A DNA stretch of 21,649 nucleotides from a virus. The notes under the pieces were generated by a model. The model did not search any database, had not been told where the DNA came from, and saw only the letters and a list, made by a program, of their open reading frames with translations. Position 1 is the first letter of the stretch. Every line of letters begins with the position of its first letter. A program made the position numbers and the translations under genes. This document shows, in pieces, positions 6,276-14,932 of the stretch. The stretch covers positions 1 to 21,649 of the IMG/VR virus record IMGVR_UViG_3300007516_000182. One strand, 5' to 3'.

Positions 6276-8621
6276 ATGCCCAGTACCGAAAATTTCTTAT
6301 ATCTAGATGATATTCATTTCACTGAATCCGAAAAAAATGATTTTTCGTATATTCAAAGAAAAATGGATTATTTTATTCATCATTTAGTACATGACCGTGA
6401 GCGTATTAAAAAAGCGCGAAATTTGTATGATGGTATACGAGATAAAGAAGAGTACCAATATTTAGAAAATGTATTTGGTATTGAACAACCAATAAGTTTA
6501 AAAATGACTCCGCTTATAAAAACACGAGTGGATATTTTGATTGGTATATTTTTAGATGAAAATCGACGATTCTTAGTTTCTGTAAATGATGAAGGAACAC
6601 ATGACAAAATCAATAATGAAAAAAAGAATGTTCGCATAAAGCGGATTATAGATAGATACAATAAAGCGCTACATGGTTCAATTATTGATGCTAATAATGG
6701 TAAAGAACCTTCCCAACCCAATCCAATTGATGAAGAATTTCTAAGGAAAATGGAAATTAGTATCAATGATGATTTTATTTCGGAGTTCGAAGTTGCAGCA
6801 CAGGTACTCATAAAATATTTTGAGCAGAGTAATGATGTTGATTTAGAACAAAAATTAAAAATTTTATTTCTTGATTTACTAATTACTGGAGAATGCTATT
6901 ACAGAGTTAATATTAATTATCTTGGTGACGATCCACATTTAGAGCCGTGCAAACCGGAAAACATATTTTTTAATAAAAATACCAGTGAACAATATTTAAA
7001 TACTGACGCTGTAGTTCATAGAAGATTTTTAAAACGTAATGAAATTTTGGCCAAGTATGGTCATTTGATGGATGACGATATAAAAACAGAACTTTTTGGC
7101 TCACGAGCTGGATTAGCTGGGCAACATATAGTAAGATCGGGGTTTGAAGTTGAATATGTTGCGGGAAATCACGATAACGAATATATATCTACACATCAAC
7201 AATATACATATGCAAATAATGACATTTTGGAAGTTTTTGAAGTCGAATGGATTGCAAATAATGAAATTTCCCTTTCTGAAGAAGAAATAAAATATTTGGA
7301 CCAAGTTGAAAAAATTACTGTAAGTAAAAATAATTCAATTGGTATTAAGCGTGTTGGTTCACAAGTTAAAAAATCTGGTATTAGACAGGATCGCTATTTT
7401 GGTGTACGTCTTGGACAGTATATTTATTTGGGCTGCGGAAAAGCAAAACATCAAATACGTTCCCAACATAATCCATTTAAAACCAAATTAACATTTAATG
7501 GAATTGGTTATAATGAAAGAAATAATGGGAAAGCTGCGTCGCTTGCACTTGGTTTAAAAGATCTACAAGACTTATATGATATTACAATGTTTCATCGTGA
7601 TAATTTTATTGCTAATTCAGGAGTAAATGGATCACGTATAAATTTAGCTGGTATTCCAAAAATCTTAGGGAATAATTTTGTTGAAAGAATCCAAAAATTT
7701 ATTGCATACCGTAAACAAGGATTAGAACTCATTGACCCAACTGAACCTGGTGCACAATTATTTAATCATCATGGCGATTTCAAAGCGTCTATTGATGGAA
7801 ATGTAATAACTTCTTTAGAAGTTGTTTTGCAATCTATTGAACGACAAGCTGATATTGTATCAGGAGTAAATAGATTTATGTACCAAGCTGCTCAAGAACG
7901 TGATGCAGTATCGAATGTAGATACAGGTATTCGACAAACCTCATTAATAACAAAAGATTTATTTGAATTAATGAATGTAAATATTGTACATATATTTACA
8001 GATTTAATTAATTCAGCAAAAATTACTTATAAATACGGTAAAAAAGGTTCTTATATTTTAGGGCATAAAACATATTTATTTGACATATGTCCCGAACAGT
8101 TTGCCTTTACTGATTATAATATTAATATCGTAAATTCACAAAAAGAGACTGTCAAACTTGAAAAACTTTATAATACGACTAATGAGTTAGTTAGAGCGGG
8201 AATTATGTCTCCTGAATTAGCTTTAATGGTAACTACCACCGAATCTAGCACAGATATTTTAAGAATGGTTAGATCTAGTATTGCTTCAGTTAAAGAAGAG
8301 AACGGTCAGTTACAAAAAATGTCCGAGCAACTTCAACAATTAGATACAGCTTTAAAAGAAGCACAAAAGCAATTACAGACCTATGATAATCAAATTAAAA
8401 CATTAGAAAAATCGTCAGGACAATTAGAACAAAATAAGTTTGAATTTGAAAAATACAAGTTTGAAAAGGAATATGATGTAACATTGAAGGACAGTGAAAC
8501 TTCTCAAAAACTTACAACTAGCGAAGTAATAAAAGATAAAGCAGTTATAGATTTGGAGCGTGAGCAAATAATTGCTGAAAATGCACGCGGAAGCTCTCGC
8601 GAAGTAAAAAATGATTTATGA
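6276..8621 (+). CDS. Portal protein
   Basis: A 781-residue protein placed directly after the terminase block, as expected for the dodecameric portal through which DNA is packaged and ejected. The N-terminal segment (about residues 70-102: PISLKMTPLIKTRVDILIGIF then DENRRFLVSV) fits the typical portal start, where a helix with a conserved Gly leads into a strand. A helical stem region lies around 425-560. The C-terminus is unusual: from about residue 668 to the end it is a Gln/Lys/Glu-rich coiled coil (SEQLQQLDTALKEAQKQLQ onward), which would form a long barrel or internal helical crown. It ends in TGA, overlapping the ATG of the next small gene by four bases. No start ambiguity; the upstream gap is 6 bases. 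Confidence 0.88.
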   Translation: MPSTENFLYLDDIHFTESEKNDFSYIQRKMDYFIHHLVHDRERIKKARNLYDGIRDKEEYQYLENVFGIEQPISLKMTPLIKTRVDILIGIFLDENRRFLVSVNDEGTHDKINNEKKNVRIKRIIDRYNKALHGSIIDANNGKEPSQPNPIDEEFLRKMEISINDDFISEFEVAAQVLIKYFEQSNDVDLEQKLKILFLDLLITGECYYRVNINYLGDDPHLEPCKPENIFFNKNTSEQYLNTDAVVHRRFLKRNEILAKYGHLMDDDIKTELFGSRAGLAGQHIVRSGFEVEYVAGNHDNEYISTHQQYTYANNDILEVFEVEWIANNEISLSEEEIKYLDQVEKITVSKNNSIGIKRVGSQVKKSGIRQDRYFGVRLGQYIYLGCGKAKHQIRSQHNPFKTKLTFNGIGYNERNNGKAASLALGLKDLQDLYDITMFHRDNFIANSGVNGSRINLAGIPKILGNNFVERIQKFIAYRKQGLELIDPTEPGAQLFNHHGDFKASIDGNVITSLEVVLQSIERQADIVSGVNRFMYQAAQERDAVSNVDTGIRQTSLITKDLFELMNVNIVHIFTDLINSAKITYKYGKKGSYILGHKTYLFDICPEQFAFTDYNINIVNSQKETVKLEKLYNTTNELVRAGIMSPELALMVTTTESSTDILRMVRSSIASVKEENGQLQKMSEQLQQLDTALKEAQKQLQTYDNQIKTLEKSSGQLEQNKFEFEKYKFEKEYDVTLKDSETSQKLTTSEVIKDKAVIDLEREQIIAENARGSSREVKNDL

Positions 8622-8767
8622 TAACACAGATAAAAAAATACCGAATTCAATTAGACAGTAAAACAACAGCGACTGTAAATGAACAACAAATAGTGAAACC
8701 TAGTTGGGTAGCTTTTTTTGGTTCATTAGAAGCTGTGGAAAATTTTATACAAAATTACCATGAATAA
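8618..8767 (+). CDS. Small 49-residue protein between portal and next gene
   Basis: A short open frame beginning MITQIKKYRIQLDSK and ending FIQNYHE. Its ATG overlaps the portal stop (ATGA) and its end overlaps the next gene start by 8 bases, the arrangement expected of a real translationally coupled gene. It fills the only gap in an otherwise gapless run. The protein has a basic N-terminus, then VKPSWVAFFGSLEAVENFI, probably a short strand followed by a helix. I recognise no family. Confidence 0.6.
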   Translation: MITQIKKYRIQLDSKTTATVNEQQIVKPSWVAFFGSLEAVENFIQNYHE

Positions 8768-9881
8768 AAGAGTAGTAGAAACATTTCCCACATCAGGAGC
8801 TATGCAAGGCCCGGAATATAGAATTGATAGCGATATTGAAAATATTAGTTTAATTTGGGATATTGCTGATCGATCTTTAACATTAAGCGATGTAAATTTA
8901 GATTATTCGCAATTACCCTATCAAATGGAAGAGCAGTTGGTTAAAAAAGTTTTTGTTACATATAATGGGTTATCCTCACAAAATGGCATGCTTTTAGAAA
9001 CTGTAGTAATGACATCAGGTAGCGAAGAAAATCTTGACCAAGACCCAGGCTATGCAAACTCAAATGAGTGGGGATATCAACCAGGTTATTTCAGAATATT
9101 AAATAACCCAACATTAACGGATCCAGCAGATTGGACACAATATCCTTATGATGTTTCACAGGGTATTACTGTAGTGAAAGAATTTTTAGGTGCTGGTTCA
9201 GGATTTGAAGGACCTTTATATACTGCTTTTTATCGTGCACCTCAACGAACCGTAGTAGAATTCACAAATGTTGAATCAAATACTGTATATACTGATGGTT
9301 GGTATACCTCTTATGTGATTGCTGTAAAAAAGTTTGTTGTTATGACTGGGACTTTATCTAATGGTGACGTTATTCCCAACTTGGCCATAGGTCATATATA
9401 TTGGGATAATGATGCATTTTATAAAAATATTACTGGTTCTGCAAATGTTTATGATGATATTGCATTTACTCATCTACCATCCAATGATATTATTAATTGG
9501 GGTGCTCCGTTATTTACAGATTGGGTTGCACTCATGCAAAACCATGTTGACGGAGATGGTCAAGTCCAAGGTGAAGTAATATATTATATTGAAAATCAAC
9601 ATTTAGTAACCGTTGATTTATCTGCTGCCATTGAACGCGAATTTTTAAATATTTGTAATTGTTGTGTTCATAAAGATTTTGGACTTTCGTCTATTGATTT
9701 ACATGTTAAACTTGTATCAAAATGGAATGGTGCATTTTATAATTTTCATAACTGTTTTTTCAAAGATGCACAATGTATTTTAGAGTCAGCACGACCAATT
9801 TGTGCAGAGTGTTCAGTACATAAAAATGAAAACTTACCTTTATTGGGAACATTAAATAATAATAACAAATATGATACTTAA
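8760..9881 (+). CDS. Cys-rich virion-type protein of unknown family
   Basis: A 373-residue protein. The first 290 residues look beta-rich and aromatic (GYQPGYFRIL, WTQYPYDVSQG, WYTSYVIAV), typical of structural virion proteins. The last 75 residues hold all visible cysteines. Two related motifs, ICNCCVHK (298-305) and ICAECSVHK (347-355), flank a helical stretch with C328 and C336. They could bind a metal or form disulfides. I recall that proteins coded between portal and capsid in crAss-like phages can have a C-terminal helical block of the form A.Y.F..G.F..AQ..IE....IC, and AFYNFHNCFFKDAQCILESARPIC (320-343 region onward) is similar. Function is unknown; a head or connector component is plausible. 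It overlaps the genes on both sides. Confidence 0.75.
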   Translation: MNKRVVETFPTSGAMQGPEYRIDSDIENISLIWDIADRSLTLSDVNLDYSQLPYQMEEQLVKKVFVTYNGLSSQNGMLLETVVMTSGSEENLDQDPGYANSNEWGYQPGYFRILNNPTLTDPADWTQYPYDVSQGITVVKEFLGAGSGFEGPLYTAFYRAPQRTVVEFTNVESNTVYTDGWYTSYVIAVKKFVVMTGTLSNGDVIPNLAIGHIYWDNDAFYKNITGSANVYDDIAFTHLPSNDIINWGAPLFTDWVALMQNHVDGDGQVQGEVIYYIENQHLVTVDLSAAIEREFLNICNCCVHKDFGLSSIDLHVKLVSKWNGAFYNFHNCFFKDAQCILESARPICAECSVHKNENLPLLGTLNNNNKYDT

Positions 9882-10149
9882 TTATAAAGAAGATTTTAGA
9901 ACCGCCATGTTAAACGGTTTTAATCTTCTTGGAACTATCAATAAGGTAATATGTCAACGAGAACAGTACTTGGGAAATTCCAAAGAATTAGATATATTAT
10001 ATGCGAGATCTTATATTGTTTCTATTTTGATAGAAAGATTATTATACTCAGATGGCACTACCCCGGAATATGATAGGGAATTATTATTATGCTTGAGAAA
10101 AATGGTTAGTAATAAACACACTTTTTGTACAACTAAAAAATATTGTTAA
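9871..10149 (+). CDS. Small helical protein, unknown function
   Basis: A 92-residue protein, mostly alpha-helical by eye (FRTAMLNGFNLLGTINKVI, then DILYARSYIVSILIERLLY). It overlaps the Cys-rich gene by 11 bases and is followed directly by the next gene, whose ATG comes at the base after the stop. The end is Cys-containing (HTFCTTKKYC), which is notable next to the Cys-rich neighbour. The hydrophobic segment at about 45-58 contains Arg and Glu, so it is not a membrane span. I recognise no family. Tight coupling on both sides suggests it belongs to the head or connector set. Confidence 0.65.
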   Translation: MILNYKEDFRTAMLNGFNLLGTINKVICQREQYLGNSKELDILYARSYIVSILIERLLYSDGTTPEYDRELLLCLRKMVSNKHTFCTTKKYC

Positions 10150-10572
10150 ATGGCAAACGGGTTAGATTTAATATTAGGGCAAAATAAACGCAAAAAGACT
10201 TCTTGGAGATCTACTGCGGCACCTGATACAGATAGTAATATTATCAATTTAACAAGTCAAGGAACCAATGTTATTCCTGATTTAGAATTTTCGCACAATT
10301 TTTTAAAATATATTTCACCGGTTGGAAATGCACAAAGTGTGGCAATTCAATCACCGGTGCGATGGGAAGATAGATCACTGCAAGTGTTAAAACTTGATAA
10401 TTCAAATAACACTTCTCCAAAAACTTTCACTTTTTCTGCAGCCTATGACTTTTTGGATGAACCGGGGGTGTTAATATACACTCTTAGCCCTGGCTCAGTA
10501 AAAGTGTGGTATGGTGCAGTGTTCAATGGACGAATTTGTTTTCGGGTATCAGTAGATACTTCGCTTTTATAA
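10150..10572 (+). CDS. Small beta-rich protein, probable virion component
   Basis: A 140-residue protein with no gap to the preceding gene. The N-terminus is basic (GQNKRKKTSWRS) and probably flexible. Residues about 60-140 look like a beta sandwich: VAIQSPVRW, LQVLKL, KTFTFSAAYDFL, GVLIYTLSPGSVKVWYGAVF and RICFRVSV in succession. A compact beta domain with a basic tail before the scaffold and capsid genes would fit a head decoration or head-completion protein, but no specific family is recognised. A 42-base AT-rich gap follows before the scaffold gene. Confidence 0.65.
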   Translation: MANGLDLILGQNKRKKTSWRSTAAPDTDSNIINLTSQGTNVIPDLEFSHNFLKYISPVGNAQSVAIQSPVRWEDRSLQVLKLDNSNNTSPKTFTFSAAYDFLDEPGVLIYTLSPGSVKVWYGAVFNGRICFRVSVDTSLL

Positions 10573-10614
10573 TGAATATAAATAAATGTTTAATAAGTAT
10601 ATAAATTTAATGTT

Positions 10615-11682
10615 ATGGGTATAGAAAAAACAATGGATGAGTTACATTATGACTCACCAGTACAATTGGACAACAATGATCCAATTGATCCTTCAGTAGA
10701 TCTAGTTACTGATCCTGATTACGACAACAGTAATGATATTGATCCTGAGATTGCAGATGGGACTGAACAATTTTTAGCCCAATATGGAATTGTAGGGGGT
10801 CTTGTGTCTTTACAAAACGAAAGCGGGGAAATTGAAGATCGTCATTATCATGAATTAACACCTGAAGAACAATTTAATGTTTTAACAAGTTTAGCACAAA
10901 AGGGTCGAACGAGTGAAGAAGAAAAATATGCGCTTACTCCAGAAGAAATTGCAGTAATTAATAGTGGTCGTAAGTCCAAAAAACCTATAACCGAAATAAT
11001 CGAAGAGCTTGCGACAAGAAGAGCAAATGAATTATTGGCTTTTAAACAAGTTGCAACACTAAGTTTTAAAGATATGGATGACGATGCAATATATCTTCAT
11101 TCTTTAAAAGATGCAAATCCTGATGCTGACACAGATACATTAAGAAATGATTTAGATATTGCAAAACAACTTAGTACGTACAAAAACAATGTTATTTCTT
11201 TACGTAAGCAATTTGAAAAAGACCAAATTCAGCTTGCATCTGACAGAGAATCAGCGGTATATAATGCGAGTATGGCACAAATTGATAATGATCGAAAACT
11301 AATTGTTCAAGCTGTTGCTCCATTGACCGAAATTGCTGGGTGGGAACTAACTAATGACGAAAAAAATGTAGTGCTTGAGCAATTATTAGAAATTAATGAC
11401 CAGTTCGATTCATTATTTGTTAGCGAAGTTTTCAGTGACCCTTTAAAAATGTTTAAAGCCGCATGGATGTACAATAATGCTGAAGAAAAATTTGATCAAA
11501 TGGCTAATTATTACAAAGGTCAAATTAATGAAGCATATTTAAAAGGAAAAAATGATGCACTTGGTACTACAAATTCTAATAATGTAACACAAAATCGCAT
11601 CGTGGACAAGAAAAAATCTACAGTTCCAGTTCGAAAAGAAAATACAAAGGTGAAAACCTTAGATGAGCTACATAATGACTAA
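10615..11682 (+). CDS. Probable head scaffolding protein
   Basis: A 355-residue, highly charged protein immediately before the capsid gene, the usual position of the scaffold that templates prohead assembly and is then removed. Residues 8-50 are very acidic and Asp/Asn-rich (DPSVDLVTDPDYDNSNDIDP). Residues about 85-260 are largely helical with coiled-coil character (LSTYKNNVISLRKQFEKDQ). The C-terminal tail is basic and unstructured (DKKKSTVPVRKENTKVK). A short motif appears at both ends: KTMDELHYD (5-13) and KTLDELHND (347-355). It may be a docking motif for capsid or portal protein. There is no protease motif. The call rests on composition, position and length, not on recognised homology. 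Confidence 0.65.
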   Translation: MGIEKTMDELHYDSPVQLDNNDPIDPSVDLVTDPDYDNSNDIDPEIADGTEQFLAQYGIVGGLVSLQNESGEIEDRHYHELTPEEQFNVLTSLAQKGRTSEEEKYALTPEEIAVINSGRKSKKPITEIIEELATRRANELLAFKQVATLSFKDMDDDAIYLHSLKDANPDADTDTLRNDLDIAKQLSTYKNNVISLRKQFEKDQIQLASDRESAVYNASMAQIDNDRKLIVQAVAPLTEIAGWELTNDEKNVVLEQLLEINDQFDSLFVSEVFSDPLKMFKAAWMYNNAEEKFDQMANYYKGQINEAYLKGKNDALGTTNSNNVTQNRIVDKKKSTVPVRKENTKVKTLDELHND

Positions 11683-11704
11683 TTATTTACCCTGATAGAT
11701 TCAA

Positions 11705-11724
11705 TGCAATTATATATAATTGCA
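11705..11724. promoter_or_regulatory. Perfect 20-bp palindrome upstream of the capsid gene
   Basis: TGCAATTATA followed by its exact reverse complement TATAATTGCA, 56 bases before the capsid ATG. A perfect symmetric site without a loop looks more like a protein-binding DNA operator or promoter element than an RNA hairpin. Its right half shares 13 bases (11714-11726) with 2353-2365, upstream of the YodC-like gene. Confidence 0.4.
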
Positions 11725-11745
11725 AATATAATTTAGTTTAACCAA

Positions 11746-11762
11746 GGGAGGGACTACCTTCC
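11746..11762 (+). promoter_or_regulatory. 5' leader hairpin of the capsid mRNA
   Basis: GGGAGG (11746-11751) pairs with CCTTCC (11757-11762) across GACTA, six pairs including one G-U. It is not followed by a T-run, so it is not a terminator. It stands out as a G-rich island in AT-rich DNA, 18 bases before the ATG. A hairpin in an unstructured A-rich leader could protect the messenger or keep the start accessible. Confidence 0.4.
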
Positions 11763-11780
11763 ATAAAACAAAAGAACAAA

Positions 11781-13187
11781 ATGAGAATTGTAGAAAGAAA
11801 CACAGTAGTACAAAACATGAGCAGCACAAAAACTGTTGAGCATTTTGGTACATTACTTGGTACTAAACCACACAAATTAGGCAAAGTGGTTACAATGTAC
11901 CCACACTTGTCCATTAGTTACTTAACTGATGCACTAAAAAATGTTTATTTCAATCCGAAAAAAACATCAGATTCATTTACCCCTATTAATTCAATGGCCA
12001 TCGAATGGAACATTGATGTTAATTACATTAAAAAAGTAAAAATTGTTGGTGCTATTTCTGGAAATGGAGCTGATAAGCGTGAAGAATCAATTGTATTAGA
12101 AGAACGATATTATGACAAAAATGATACGTTCACGTTGGAAAACAAACAACAATTGTTTGTGGTGCGTGTTCCTATTAAACTTGCGCAAAATCGTTGGAAA
12201 TATATAGTTGTACTTGTTGGTGATGGTACTAAAACGATTAACGTAACTTTTGGTGCAGCAAACCGAAATACACGCTACCGATCTAACTATTACCCTGAAT
12301 TATCAGAACGCGGTTACACAAAGTTTCATTCAAATGCTGAAACACACCGAAATTACATTTCTCGTCATAGAGCTTCTGTAGATTGGTCGGCTGATTTTGC
12401 AATGGGTGAAGAAATTTTTATTCAACAAGCAAAGGGAGAAAAAGATTCAGCTGAGTTCTTTAAAATGAACAAAAAAGAAAAAGAATGTGTTGATCACTTT
12501 TTAATTACTCGTGAACAATCATGCATTTTCTCACTAACAAACTACGATGTAAACGGAAAATGTCAAGACCAAGATGAACATGGAAGAGACATTCCAATGG
12601 GCGATGGTGTAATACCGCAGATTGAACGTTACTGTGATAAATTTTTATTCTCAGTTTTAACGTCCAGCACACTAAATGATGTGTTGTCATCTATGACCGA
12701 AAAGTCGGATGAACCAATTGGTAATATTTATGCTGTTATTTGCAATGAGCGATTGTATCGTTTATTTGGTGAATTAATGCAAACTGACTTAAGATTCCAA
12801 ACCCCAAATGATGGATCCTATTTCTATTCAAAGGTTGGCGGAAAAGTTAAAGTTGGTGCTGAGTATGTATCCTATACATTACAAGGAAACACAATTACTT
12901 TTATGCCAAATCGTGCATTAAGTCAAGAATACCCAGATCATGGATATGGTATTTTCTTAGACACTACTGCTGATTTAACTTCTGGTCGTCCAAACGTTGC
13001 AATGTTTACATTAAATGGTTCTGAGATGATTACCGGTAACTTAAATGGTATGGGTGGAGCAGATGGTCAAACATCTGGCACCGTTTCGACTGGTGTACAT
13101 GGATCACAATATCACCTTATAGGTTATGCTGGAGCATGTGTATTCAATCCTTATAAATCTTTTATTTTGGAAGAATCACGTATCTAA
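11781..13187 (+). CDS. Major capsid protein (crAss-like, HK97 fold)
   Basis: A 468-residue protein forming the icosahedral shell. The order of blocks follows crAss-like capsid proteins as I recall them: KLGKVVTMYPHLSISYLT near residues 32-49, ERYYDKNDTF and the following VRVPIK, RSNYYPELSERGY, FFKMNKKEKECVDHFL, GDGVIPQIERYCDKF, DTTADLTSGRPNVAMFTLN (394-412), and the closing FNPYKSFILEE (455-465). It follows the scaffold gene and has its own leader with a palindrome and a hairpin, plus a strong terminator 19 bases after its stop. That suggests a separate, abundant transcript. The ATG at 11781 is chosen because coding character continues to it; the Met at codon 13 is an alternative. No sign of truncation. 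Confidence 0.93.
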   Translation: MRIVERNTVVQNMSSTKTVEHFGTLLGTKPHKLGKVVTMYPHLSISYLTDALKNVYFNPKKTSDSFTPINSMAIEWNIDVNYIKKVKIVGAISGNGADKREESIVLEERYYDKNDTFTLENKQQLFVVRVPIKLAQNRWKYIVVLVGDGTKTINVTFGAANRNTRYRSNYYPELSERGYTKFHSNAETHRNYISRHRASVDWSADFAMGEEIFIQQAKGEKDSAEFFKMNKKEKECVDHFLITREQSCIFSLTNYDVNGKCQDQDEHGRDIPMGDGVIPQIERYCDKFLFSVLTSSTLNDVLSSMTEKSDEPIGNIYAVICNERLYRLFGELMQTDLRFQTPNDGSYFYSKVGGKVKVGAEYVSYTLQGNTITFMPNRALSQEYPDHGYGIFLDTTADLTSGRPNVAMFTLNGSEMITGNLNGMGGADGQTSGTVSTGVHGSQYHLIGYAGACVFNPYKSFILEESRI

Positions 13188-13205
13188 AAACAAATTATTA
13201 ATAAG

Positions 13206-13234
13206 AAAGGGAGTTTTTAATTCCCTTTTTTATT
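13206..13234 (+). terminator. Rho-independent terminator after the capsid gene
   Basis: AAAGGGA (13206-13212) and TCCCTTT (13222-13228) form a 7-bp stem with a 9-base loop, followed by TTTATT. It begins 19 bases after the capsid stop codon. Confidence 0.8.
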
Positions 13235-13286
13235 GCAGCTATTTTTTTATTATTACGAGATAACAAATAATGTTAAATAAGAAACA

Positions 13287-14144
13287 ATGACAAAAGAAGA
13301 AATTAAACGATTTGAGACTACCTACGGAGCACAAAATGATTCAAGAATCATTTTAAAAGCAGTATTTAAATCTGGCAAGCACACGGTACAACCTGCAAAG
13401 GATGAAGCATCAGGATGGTATGCCGGAGTGGCAAGACTTTCTGATGAAGAAAAAAAGCAACATCCTTATTATGTTGATCCCACCACGACAAAAATTGTAT
13501 TGCGAAATAATTATGAATTTAATTTGGATGCTGAACGTGATGAAATAAATTGGAAATGGGTGCGCGAACTGCCAATTATTTCTTCCTCATGGGGAGATGC
13601 ACAAATGTCGCCATCAGCAATGTTTTACGTACATATTGAAGGACGTGAAACAGAAAAAAATATTGCTAAGGCTGATAAAAAATATGTTGCTCTGAAATAT
13701 ATTTTTGAAGATAACCCAACTAATTATTCAGACAGAGCACTTATTCTTGGCCAAGATTTTACAACTGAACATCCAAATAGTATTAAAGATTGGTTACTAT
13801 CCCGTGCAGAAGCCAATCCACAGGATATTATTAATTTATACCAATCGAAAAACACTGGTATACAATTGTTATATTTAAAAGCAAAAGCAGCGGAGTTTAT
13901 TAAACTTACAAGCGAAGGTGTTGTTAAGTTTGAAAACAAAGTTTTAGGACTTGGTGATGATGGCGCACTAGCTTATTTGATGAGCGCTGACGCAAAAGAA
14001 ATCGTTGAACTCCTTCGCCGTCGAGTTTATCCGGAATATAGTAAAAAGCTGCTTGATTTAGATTCTGATAATTTAGATACTAAAAGTAGTGACCTTGAGG
14101 ACCCCTCTTCGGCAATTAATGATTTAATTCAAGGATCAAAATAA
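13287..14144 (+). CDS. Post-capsid structural protein, unknown family
   Basis: A 285-residue protein encoded directly after the capsid terminator. The N-terminal part (about 15-140) looks beta-rich: DSRIILKAVF, then YYVDPTTTKIVLRNNYEFNLD and EINWKWVREL. The C-terminal part is helical (residues about 145-265), with LYLKAKAAEFIKL and AKEIVELLRRRVYPEY. It ends in an acidic Asp/Ser tail. The pattern of a short beta domain stating I.L.N...F.LD....W.W, followed by a helical domain, recalls proteins encoded after the capsid gene in other large phages, but I cannot name a family. A neck or head-completion role is plausible from position. A loose inverted repeat, ATTATT/AATAAT (13249-13271), precedes the start. 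Confidence 0.72.
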   Translation: MTKEEIKRFETTYGAQNDSRIILKAVFKSGKHTVQPAKDEASGWYAGVARLSDEEKKQHPYYVDPTTTKIVLRNNYEFNLDAERDEINWKWVRELPIISSSWGDAQMSPSAMFYVHIEGRETEKNIAKADKKYVALKYIFEDNPTNYSDRALILGQDFTTEHPNSIKDWLLSRAEANPQDIINLYQSKNTGIQLLYLKAKAAEFIKLTSEGVVKFENKVLGLGDDGALAYLMSADAKEIVELLRRRVYPEYSKKLLDLDSDNLDTKSSDLEDPSSAINDLIQGSK

Positions 14145-14152
14145 TTTAGATA

Positions 14153-14932
14153 ATGGTTACTGTAAGACAAGTATACGAAAGAGTTTTAATAGAATTGCGA
14201 AAATATAAATCGCCACATTTACATCTTGATCAATTTGTTTATTATATAAATAAAGGTGTTCAAGAGTTTTTAAATGAGACGTACAATATTTATGATACTA
14301 GTCAACAAACAAGTGATGCATTAAGTTCATTGTCCATACCAGGCACAATAACTTTAGATTGGGTTACTCTTTCGTATACTTTAGTTATACCAGGTGGCAC
14401 CACTACTTTGCCGTTTATTAGCGGAAACAAATTTGGTTATGATTTTGTAAGATTTGGATTGCCTAGCAATTATTGGCATCTCTTAAACTTCATGGTTTCC
14501 ACACAAACTAAACAACATTATAAGTGCTTCCCACCCGGTTATTTACACACCAATTATGCTAAACGATTAACAGCAGATCAAAAAGTGGCAATTTCCAATA
14601 ATGCTTTTTTGTCTCCTGATTTAAAAAGACCCTATTTTTTCGCACAAGATAATATTTTAGCACCTAATGGCATCCCAGATATTGAAGTATATTACGGTAG
14701 CTTTAATGCACTAAAAGTTATAAAATGTGAATTTGATTATTTAAAAAAACCGCTAGTGCTTACTTTGACTGTTTTACAACGGGATGCAATAGTCGATACT
14801 TCACAGAGCATGGAATTTCCCGATTATATTGTTAATGAAATTATCAAAAAAATTGTAACACTTATGTTGGAAAACTCAACAGATCCAAGATTACAAACAA
14901 TGCCATTAGTTAACCAATCTATAAAAGGGTAA
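14153..14932 (+). CDS. Ring / gp4-like head-to-tail connector protein
   Basis: A 259-residue protein with the features of the first crAss-like ring protein: the N-terminal VRQVYERVLIEL (4-15), then FVYYINKGVQEFLNETYNIYD (28-48), then QQTSD. A middle beta domain follows, with RPYFF and PDIEVYYGSF, and then a C-terminal helical end with SMEFPDYIVNEI and a TLMLENSTDPRLQT segment. The architecture of an N-terminal helical pair, a beta domain and a C-terminal helix corresponds to gp4/gp6-type connector proteins, which sit beneath the portal and extend the DNA channel. It follows the post-capsid gene by 8 bases. Its stop codon lies inside a hairpin (14925-14942). Family assignment is from recalled crAss-like sequences, not a search. 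Confidence 0.8.
   Translation: MVTVRQVYERVLIELRKYKSPHLHLDQFVYYINKGVQEFLNETYNIYDTSQQTSDALSSLSIPGTITLDWVTLSYTLVIPGGTTTLPFISGNKFGYDFVRFGLPSNYWHLLNFMVSTQTKQHYKCFPPGYLHTNYAKRLTADQKVAISNNAFLSPDLKRPYFFAQDNILAPNGIPDIEVYYGSFNALKVIKCEFDYLKKPLVLTLTVLQRDAIVDTSQSMEFPDYIVNEIIKKIVTLMLENSTDPRLQTMPLVNQSIKG

Noticed and set aside
6380-6811. Minus-strand frame of 143 codons opposite the portal gene
   Set aside because: It is the complement of a clear portal reading frame and has Ser/Ile-rich content typical of shadow frames; the other minus-strand frames in the window are similar.
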